A DNA stretch of 7,221 nt from Sulfolobus sp. SCGC AB-777_G06 (GTDB taxonomy: Archaea; Thermoproteota; Thermoprotei_A; Sulfolobales; Sulfolobaceae). The position numbers and the translations under genes are program-made. Positions 1 to 4,296 of this stretch are shown here, piece after piece. The stretch's first letter is position 1; each line of letters begins with the position of its first letter. The notes under the pieces are model-generated. The model did no database searches and was not told the origin of the DNA. It saw only the letters and a list, made by a program, of their open reading frames with translations. The stretch is from contig QEFN01000043.1 of NCBI GenBank assembly GCA_003086555.1, positions 1 to 7,221 of the forward strand, written 5' to 3'.

Positions 1-1
1 G

Positions 2-229
2 TTAAACGTAGAACACGAGAAGTTCAACGAGAGGGATTACGCAGAACAAGGGTTCAGAAGCTTAAAACATAGGCTCGCATCAACGGACTTCCACTTCCCT
101 TGGAATACTAACAAGTTCACAATAACTAGGTGGTTATCAACATTCTTCCTAATATACAACATCCTTTACACCCCAACGTACTTGTTAGATAAGGGGGTGA
201 TAATAAATGTAAATATTTCAAATGAATGA
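2..229 (+). CDS. IS6/IS240-type DDE transposase, C-terminal part
   Basis: This reading frame enters from the left edge of the window and ends with TGA at 227-229, giving the last 75 residues of a protein whose start lies outside. It contains ERDYAEQGFRSLKHRL, followed by a Trp-rich FPWNTNKF stretch and RWLSTFFLIYN. In IS6/IS240 (DDE_Tnp_IS240) transposases the last catalytic Glu sits in a segment of this kind (xxxEQxFRxLKxRL) and is followed by a WLxxFxxxYN helix, so the Glu of YAEQ is probably the third catalytic residue. The enzyme would cut and join the ends of its insertion sequence. The C terminus is intact. Whether the rest of the gene is intact cannot be seen. The family call rests on motif resemblance; another DDE family is possible. 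Confidence 0.65.
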   Translation, partial: LNVEHEKFNERDYAEQGFRSLKHRLASTDFHFPWNTNKFTITRWLSTFFLIYNILYTPTYLLDKGVIINVNISNE

Positions 230-497
230 AATTGTTGTCCACACTCAGTTAAATCTCCCAAAGAGATTAAAAAACTACAGAATGTCAAACTTACAGAGGA
301 AGGGTTAATAAAGCGGAAAGTCTAAAAGTATAACCAGGTCCATGCCTCTTAGTCACCTAGCCCTTATTTGGCAAACTACGGGCAACGTTATAGTTAACTA
401 GAATTACGATGCTATTAATAAGTCTCTCTAGATAATGAAGTGATGCCTTTCCTCTTCTTTCGAAAAGGTTTATAAAAACCCAGATTTACTTAACTTT
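230..497. other. Intergenic stretch with a short possible coding relic
   Basis: No gene is supported here. The right end of the IS6-type element should lie in this stretch, but the left end is outside the window, so terminal repeats cannot be matched. In the same frame as the transposase, 236-325 reads as an open stretch ending EEGLIKRKV before TAA. SPKEIKKLQNV followed by LTEEGLIKRKV resembles a shortened winged-helix regulator end, but this is too short to name. From 326 to about 460 I see nothing further. Confidence 0.35.
461..478 (+). promoter_or_regulatory. BRE/TATA promoter of the sequon-rich secreted protein gene
   Basis: A purine-rich BRE-like stretch (461-468) runs into TTTATAAAAA (469-478). 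The box centre is about 25 bases upstream of the ATG at 498, so transcription would start at or next to the start codon and give a leaderless mRNA. This spacing is the main argument that the signal-peptide ATG at 498, and not the GTG at 679, is the real start. Confidence 0.7.
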
Positions 498-1374
498 ATG
501 CGTAAAACAATTATAGCGTTAATTGCTTTAACTCTTGTAATTTTAGCTTCTCTATTGTATTTTTATATTAGGTATTGAGACGGAAAAGAGTATACAGAAG
601 AGTTTAAGCACTACTACAACTGCGAAGGCCACGGAAACACAGCCCTTAGTAATTACTCGTAATGGAATAGAGGAGAAAGTGTCCTTGGGGTTTGACGGAG
701 AATACTATGTCTTCGTAAACTTTACTAACGTTGGTCAAAAACCCATTGTAATACATACTATCAGCCTGTTTTCACCTAATTCCACAATTACTGGATCCTC
801 CCTCCCGGCAGTTCCATTCGCCATAAAAATATTAGACTTAAACAACGGAAAAACTTACGCGTTGTTTCCTTCAGGAGTATTCTTCCCAATCGTTGCAGTC
901 ATAAACTTCACGTTTTACCCTGGTGAGACGATTTGGTTTAAGTATATGATATATTACGTTTGCAACATGAACTTCTCAATATTTTCTCCATTTGCATGCT
1001 CCCATTTAGTAGTATTACCGCCAGGAGAATATAAACTCTTAATTAATTCCCCTCTTACAAACACTACAATATGCTTACCTTTTAATGTTAGTATACCTTT
1101 AGGAGATTATGTTTTTGGCAAAAATAATACAATTTACGCAATATTACCACCTAACGTATCACAAGTTGAAATAAACGGAATCATTTCGAAAGTCATTTTT
1201 CTAGGTAATTTCACCTATGAAGTGGTAAATTCGCAAGAGATATTGAATAACCTTGGATTGAATAGCACTGGAAATTCCACCGCGGTGATACCAATGGAGA
1301 TAAACGTATGGATTAACGGTGAGGAGTACAGCCTGTATGTTATAGGTATTTCGTATACTCCTAGACTTATTTAA
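498..1374 (+). CDS. Secreted or membrane-anchored sequon-rich protein, frame broken near 560-575
   Basis: The family is not recognised. From ATG 498 the first frame gives MRKTIIALIALTLVILAS and a few more residues, a short basic N terminus plus a hydrophobic segment typical of a signal peptide or anchor, and stops at TGA 576-578. The frame one base over is open from 547 to TAA 1372-1374. It continues with a Ser/Thr-rich linker (SLSTTTTAKATETQ) and a beta-rich domain. Removing one T from the five-T run at 560-564 joins the two into one 291-residue protein. The domain carries 11 N-x-S/T sequons and three cysteines and is rich in aromatic and beta-branched residues, as in externally displayed Sulfolobales glycoproteins. 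A GTG at 679 would give 231 residues but no signal, and the promoter points to 498. The break may be a real pseudogene mutation, a sequencing error or recoding. A move into this frame needs +1 or -2, so a simple -1 slip does not explain it. Confidence 0.6.
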
Positions 1375-1408
1375 CCGATTAAGAAGTTATGCCTTTTCAA
1401 CTCATAAT

Positions 1409-1431
1409 TGTTTTATTAATCCGATAAAACA
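1409..1431 (+). other. Hairpin downstream of the secreted protein gene
   Basis: TGTTTTAT (1409-1416) and ATAAAACA (1424-1431) are perfectly complementary, giving an 8-base-pair stem with a 7-base loop. It begins 34 bases after the TAA of the upstream gene and follows a T-rich stretch. It could mark the end of that transcript, although archaeal termination depends mainly on U-rich tracts, so the role is an inference. Confidence 0.4.
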
Positions 1432-1587
1432 CACAATATCCTTTGAAGGGTAAACCGGTGTAGCTATGGTATCACCTATATACAGTCGCCAGTTTCCGTA
1501 GACCTTTAATGAATCGTAGAGTTCCAAGCTTAGATAACGCTACAAAATACTCTCTGAAAGAACGTAAAATGTTGGGAATGTAGATGA

Positions 1588-1625
1588 GTTAGGAAAGGGA
1601 TACTGCTAAACCGGTGATTCCTAAC
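1588..1625. other. Hairpin with 8-bp stem
   Basis: GTTAGGAA (1588-1595) and TTCCTAAC (1618-1625) form a perfect 8-base-pair inverted repeat around a 22-base loop that contains one TAAACCGGTG word. It lies just upstream of the CRISPR-repeat-like unit. No function is recognised. It may be part of the end of a decayed insertion sequence. Confidence 0.3.
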
Positions 1626-1802
1626 CCTATCGACTGTTGCATCCCAAAAGGGATTGAAAGGTATAGTTGACGGCGTTAAAGTGGTGTAAGCTATTATGTG
1701 TAGCGTCCCACCTACTGTAAAGCTCGTAATCTTTACAAGAGAATTGAAGACTCCGTAAGTAGTTTTCAGATGTTTTGTGGATTACTCATTAATTTCCATT
1801 AA
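1593..1802 (+). pseudogene. Possible relic of a DDE transposase C terminus
   Basis: In one frame, interrupted by three stops (1668, 1677, 1701), the translation contains DTAKPVIPNPIDC and PKGIERYS, then RPTYCKARNLYKRIEDSV followed by SSFQMFCG. Many archaeal IS4/IS5-like DDE transposases have a KPVIP stretch and then an RxxIExxFSxFKxxFG segment carrying the last catalytic Glu, so this looks like a decayed copy of such an enzyme. There is no start codon, and upstream sequence is not recognisable. The resemblance is by eye and short, so it may be coincidence. Confidence 0.3.
1636..1660 (+). repeat. Solitary CRISPR-repeat-like sequence
   Basis: ATCCCAAAAGGGATTGAAAG (1641-1660) closely matches the type I repeats of Sulfolobales, which have the form AATCCCAAAAGG(G/A)ATTGAAAG. 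It includes the ATCCC-AAAA-GGGAT dyad and the 8-base 3' handle ATTGAAAG. With five preceding bases the unit is 25 bases, the usual length. No second copy is found at the expected distance of about 60-70 bases on either side, so this is not an array. It overlaps the possible transposase relic, where it would read IPKGIE. The match to known repeats is from memory. Confidence 0.5.
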
Positions 1803-1910
1803 AATTAAGCGTTAATTTAAAAGCAGTGTAATTTCTAGACAATAAACTACTTGTGTTTTCGTACATATCCTTTCATCATAAGCTTTGATAAAGAGACCTG
1901 CAAAACCCTT

Positions 1911-1928
1911 CGGGTAAAACTTATATTA
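1911..1928 (+). promoter_or_regulatory. vapBC promoter
   Basis: The BRE-like stretch GGTAAAAC (1913-1920) precedes TTATATTA (1921-1928). The box centre lies about 26 bases upstream of the vapB ATG at 1951, so the mRNA would be leaderless. GGTATCACC (1932-1940), a small GGT/ACC dyad, sits between box and start and could be an operator for the AbrB-type antitoxin, which in this family usually autorepresses. That last point is inference. Confidence 0.65.
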
Positions 1929-1950
1929 GTGGGTATCACCTGGGGTAAAT

Positions 1951-2208
1951 ATGAAGAAGGAGTTTATACTAAAGATTGACGATAGAGGTAGAATAACGAT
2001 ACCTAAAGAAGTTAGAGAATTATTAAAAAGCAAGAGACTTAAGTTAAAAATAGAAGATGGAAAAATCATACTGGAGCCCGTGGTATTAGATGTTAACAAG
2101 TATTATGGTATATTTAAGAAGGATATAGGAAATGAAGACATAGATGAGATATTGAATAAAGCACTAGCAGAGGTATTATTAAATGACAAACAAGGGAAAA
2201 TATTTTGA
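1951..2208 (+). CDS. vapB: VapB-type antitoxin, AbrB/MazE-like DNA-binding protein
   Basis: This 85-residue protein has an N-terminal AbrB/SpoVT swapped-hairpin domain. Residues 1-45 read MKKEFILKIDDRGRITIPKE and continue with VRELL and a basic/acidic strand ending KIILEPV. The DxRGRITIPKEVRE core is diagnostic for AbrB-type antitoxins. The remaining 40 residues (KYYGIFKKDIGNEDIDEIL and beyond) are acidic and helical and would thread onto the toxin. VapB neutralises the VapC RNase and usually represses its own operon as a VapBC complex. The ATG at 1951 fits the TATA spacing for a leaderless mRNA. The gene overlaps the start of vapC by 26 bases, which implies coupled expression. It looks intact. 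Confidence 0.9.
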   Translation: MKKEFILKIDDRGRITIPKEVRELLKSKRLKLKIEDGKIILEPVVLDVNKYYGIFKKDIGNEDIDEILNKALAEVLLNDKQGKIF

Positions 2209-2574
2209 CGTAAATGTGTTTGTATATTACCTTACTGGAGATAAAACTTACGGCGAAAGAGCAAAAAATTGGTTAAGCATGAAGACGATAAATATACTTC
2301 TGTTATGACTCCATTTTTATTGACCGTCGCATTAGGTAAAATACTTGGTAGGTCATTAAAGGATTACGATTTTATCAAAACAATAAATGAGGCACTGGAG
2401 GGCCTAGGAATAGAATACTTAGAACTGCCAGAATGGAGTAAAATTGTGGATAACGTTAAAAGATATGATATAGATCTAGAAGATTCGATACATGTTACGA
2501 CTGCGTTAGAAAACGGGCTCGAAATCATATCTAATGACAGCGAGTTAAAAAAGAAAGTAAAGGCTGAATTTTAG
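2183..2574 (+). pseudogene. vapC: VapC-type PIN-domain toxin split by a -1 frameshift at a slippery site
   Basis: The first frame (ATG 2183) encodes the start of a PIN domain, YFDVNVFVYYLTGDKTYGER, and ends at TGA 2306-2308. The -1 frame encodes the rest: TSVMTPFLLTVALGKILG, then DIDLEDSIHVTTALENG, IISND and a lysine-rich tail to TAG 2572-2574. Both are open across A AAA AAT at 2263-2269 (gcA AAA AAT), a canonical -1 slippery heptamer. A slip there gives a 130-residue protein, the normal VapC length. VapC toxins are Mg-dependent RNases with four acidic residues. Asp9, Asp101 (LED) and Asp119 (SND) are present, but the expected Glu near residue 46 is Leu in TPFLL, so activity is doubtful. The gene is translationally coupled to vapB. 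It is either a pseudogene that lost one A from a seven-A run, a sequencing error, or a gene read by programmed frameshifting. Confidence 0.8.
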
Positions 2575-2874
2575 TTAATGAAGATTCTTAATTTATAAAT
2601 TGGTTAACTGGCCTAGGTCTTCTGCAGTTCTCTGTGGCAAGAGGAGTACATGATCCAGAATTTCGCTGGGTTTTAGTCTGAGGATAAGTTAGCTCGTAAA
2701 AGAATTTTCGTTTGTTAAGAGAGTTAAGGGAAAACGAAATGTTACAAGGGTGATTTTACTTTACGGATTTATCTGAGGAACAAATGAAGATGACGGTATA
2801 GAGTATTAAACGTGCTGAGAACTAGAAAGGAAGAAAAGGCTAATCAAAGGCATACATAATAGACATCGGTCACC
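2575..2874. other. 300-base stretch of apparently decayed sequence between vapC and the PaREP1 gene
   Basis: No intact gene is visible. Several short open stretches end in stops, for example one containing LQFSVARGVHDPEFRWV (about 2620-2675) and one containing LRELRENEMLQG and then DLSEEQMKMTV (about 2715-2800). They read like protein fragments, but none can be assigned. The stretch probably holds relics of one or two lost genes. The transcripts of vapBC (plus) and the PaREP1 gene (minus) converge here. Confidence 0.4.
2821..2840 (-). terminator. T-rich tract downstream of the PaREP1 gene
   Basis: On the minus strand, 35 bases past the PaREP1 stop codon, the sequence is pyrimidine-rich (CCTTTTCTTCCTTTCT). 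Sulfolobales transcripts usually end in such U-rich tracts without a hairpin. Function is inferred from composition and position only. Confidence 0.3.
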
Positions 2875-3420
2875 CTACAGCCTTGGGCTATGGCCATATT
2901 GGTCTTTAGACACGTTCACCAGGTTTTCCCATTCTTTTTCCAATTCTTCATTCCAAAAATCATTAAAATATTTCTTAGCATTGTCAATGATAAACTGTAC
3001 TACGTTTTTTATATCCTTCTCAACCTCTTCTTTATCTTTATAATTAACTAAATTGGGGTCAAAACCGTTATATGAAAAAGAATGTAAAGATAGGGCTATT
3101 CTTACTACTAAACTTACATTATAGCCTAATTTTTCTAAATCATATGAAACTCCTATAAGACCCGTTGTTGGGGCAGAATAACCTATTCTCTCATACCATT
3201 CTTTTTCCTTTTCAGGCTTGTTTTGTATTATTTTATCAAAATCCTTTACAATTAATGCACTTATAAATGACTTTAAGGAGATAAAAGCCTTAGACGACGC
3301 GTTAGTTAAAAGCCCTCTTTTCAACATTTCTAACGCCAACCTACTTTCGACTAAACTTTCCATAACTTTCATGTGGATATAAGATTTGGGATTTTCTTTG
3401 TAATCTGATACCTCGTACAC
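2875..3420 (-). CDS. PaREP1 family protein (HEPN-like)
   Basis: This 181-residue helical protein matches the PaREP1 pattern of crenarchaea. Residues 21-57 read ESLVESRLALEMLKRGLLTN followed by ASSKAFISLKSFISALIV, and residues 107-127 contain RIALSLHSFSYNGFDPNLVN, close to the family's LHxxxYNGxDP motif. PaREP1 proteins are related to HEPN domains. The R-x5-H of R107 and H113 agrees with the R-x4-6-H nuclease signature of active HEPN RNases, so an RNase or toxin-like role is possible but unproven. The C terminus is acidic and amphipathic. The start is GTG 3420: a TATA-like box at 3443-3452 is spaced for a leaderless mRNA beginning there. Met17 is an alternative start. No nucleotidyltransferase partner gene of the MNT type lies beside it. 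Confidence 0.75.
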   Translation of the reverse strand: MYEVSDYKENPKSYIHMKVMESLVESRLALEMLKRGLLTNASSKAFISLKSFISALIVKDFDKIIQNKPEKEKEWYERIGYSAPTTGLIGVSYDLEKLGYNVSLVVRIALSLHSFSYNGFDPNLVNYKDKEEVEKDIKNVVQFIIDNAKKYFNDFWNEELEKEWENLVNVSKDQYGHSPRL

Positions 3421-3442
3421 AATATCATTATTCTGAATCTCC

Positions 3443-3460
3443 CAATAATACGTTTTACTG
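3443..3460 (-). promoter_or_regulatory. Promoter of the PaREP1 gene
   Basis: On the minus strand CAGTAAAACG (3460-3451) is followed by TATTATTGGG (3450-3441). A TATA-like CGTATTATT centred near 3447 lies about 26 bases from GTG 3420, which fits leaderless transcription and supports that start over the downstream ATG. Confidence 0.45.
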
Positions 3461-3562
3461 ACGTTTATGATTAGAGACTTCTAGTTATTTTTGCCTAGAT
3501 GCTCTAAATAATAAAAAACGATCTAAATCAAACTCTACTTTCATACTAACATATAATTTCTT

Positions 3563-3584
3563 TTAGACTTTGAGTATAGTCTAA
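3563..3584. repeat. 22-base dyad in the divergent intergenic region
   Basis: TTAGACT (3563-3569) and AGTCTAA (3578-3584) are perfect 7-base inverted arms around an 8-base centre. It lies between the divergent PaREP1 and tnpA promoters, about 100 bases from each. It could be an operator, a hairpin or part of the IS607 left flank. Confidence 0.3.
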
Positions 3585-3632
3585 TACAAAAGACTTCAGC
3601 AGGTGTGAATTAGGAGTCCTACAATCCCTTTC

Positions 3633-3676
3633 GTTTTCCGGGATAAGCCGTTTGAGAGCAGTTTCCGATAAACCGT
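3633..3676 (+). repeat. Two imperfect direct repeats in the IS607 left end
   Basis: GTTTTCCGGGATAAGCCGT (3633-3651) and GTTTCCGATAAACCGT (3661-3676) align with a 3-base length difference and one substitution in the GATAA(G/A)CCGT core. They lie just upstream of the tnpA TATA box. The core AGCCGTT (3646-3652) recurs inverted as AACGGCT at 5535-5541, near the right end. IS607 ends are known to carry multiple short sites for the TnpA DNA-binding domain. These are candidates. Confidence 0.4.
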
Positions 3677-3688
3677 AAAGTTTATATT
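3674..3688 (+). promoter_or_regulatory. tnpA promoter
   Basis: CGTAAAG (3674-3680) followed by TTTATATT (3681-3688) forms a BRE/TATA pair centred about 27 bases upstream of the tnpA ATG, giving a leaderless tnpA-tnpB transcript. The second left-end repeat overlaps the BRE, so TnpA binding there could repress its own gene. Confidence 0.6.
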
Positions 3689-3711
3689 ATTTCATCATAA
3701 AATTTTATACA

Positions 3712-4296
3712 ATGCTAAGACCTAAAGAAGTGTGCCAACGCCTAGGAATTTCATACGCAACACTCAGAGAATATGTTAAGAAAGGGTACATAAAACCCGT
3801 GATACTAGAAACTGGGAAGTGGAGGTTCAAGGAAGAAGACGTCGAAAGGCTCATGGGGATTGTTAGAAAGAGGAAAGTGATCCTTTATGCAAGAGTATCA
3901 TCAAACACACAGAAAGACGACTTAATAAACCAAGTAAAATACTTGGAGGAGAACGTTAAGGACTACGACCAAGTAATAACTGACGTTGGATCTTCATTAA
4001 ACATGAAGAGGAAAGGGTTCCTCAAGTTGTTGAGGATGATACTAAACAACGAAGTATCGAAAGTAATCATTGCCTACCCGGACAGACTAGTTAGGTTTGG
4101 TTTCGAGATAATTGAAGAAGTATGCAAAGCACACAACTGTGAGATAGTCGTTCTAAACAAAGAGGACAAAACACCAGAACAAGAGTTAATAGAAGACTTA
4201 ATCTCTATACTAGTCTCCTTTAGCGGAAAGTTGTATGAAATGAGGAGTCACAAATACGAAAAGGTGAAGAATTGTGTCGAAGAGCTTAAGGCTTAA
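3712..4296 (+). CDS. tnpA: IS607 TnpA, serine recombinase-type transposase
   Basis: This 194-residue protein has the order typical of IS607 TnpA, in which the DNA-binding domain comes first. Residues 1-48 are a MerR-like helix-turn-helix (RPKEVCQRLGISYATLREYV, then GKWRFKEEDVERL). Residues 55-175 are the resolvase catalytic domain. ILYARVSSNTQKDDLINQV holds the nucleophile Ser63 and Arg61, and IIAYPDRLVRFGFE holds Arg125 and Arg128, matching the conserved DRLxRFGF. The C terminus (EQELIEDLISILVSFSGKLY and beyond) is the long helix used for assembly. The enzyme cuts both ends and target through a Ser-DNA intermediate, with circular transposon intermediates. ATG 3712 is fixed by the TATA box. 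The 3' end overlaps tnpB by 23 bases, so tnpB is probably made by coupled translation. No defect is visible. Confidence 0.93.
   Translation: MLRPKEVCQRLGISYATLREYVKKGYIKPVILETGKWRFKEEDVERLMGIVRKRKVILYARVSSNTQKDDLINQVKYLEENVKDYDQVITDVGSSLNMKRKGFLKLLRMILNNEVSKVIIAYPDRLVRFGFEIIEEVCKAHNCEIVVLNKEDKTPEQELIEDLISILVSFSGKLYEMRSHKYEKVKNCVEELKA

Larger units (their letters stand above)
1375..1950. other. 576-base stretch without an intact gene
   Basis: No intact coding region is visible on either strand. It holds a 3' hairpin (1409-1431), a second hairpin (1588-1625), a possible transposase relic (1593-1802), a solitary CRISPR-repeat-like unit (1636-1660) and the vapBC promoter (about 1911-1928). Two 10-base words occur twice: TAAACCGGTG at 1451-1460 and 1607-1616, and GGTATCACCT at 1468-1477 and 1932-1941. 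The second copy of GGTATCACCT lies between the vapB TATA box and its ATG. Confidence 0.6.

Noticed and set aside
2269..2574. Independent 101-residue gene starting at TTG 2269
   Set aside because: The sequence is the C-terminal three quarters of a PIN domain and lacks the first catalytic Asp, which is encoded in the overlapping upstream frame. It is part of vapC.
2750..2818. Possible C/D box guide RNA (GTGATTT, CTGA, ATGAAGA, CTGA in order)
   Set aside because: The C box matches only five of seven bases, the spacers (16 and 24 bases) exceed the usual 10-13, and the flanks do not form a closing stem.
3619..3637. Second CRISPR-repeat-like sequence, TACAATCCCTTTCGTTTT on the plus strand
   Set aside because: Only about ten consecutive bases agree with the reverse complement of the repeat type, and the dyad is absent.
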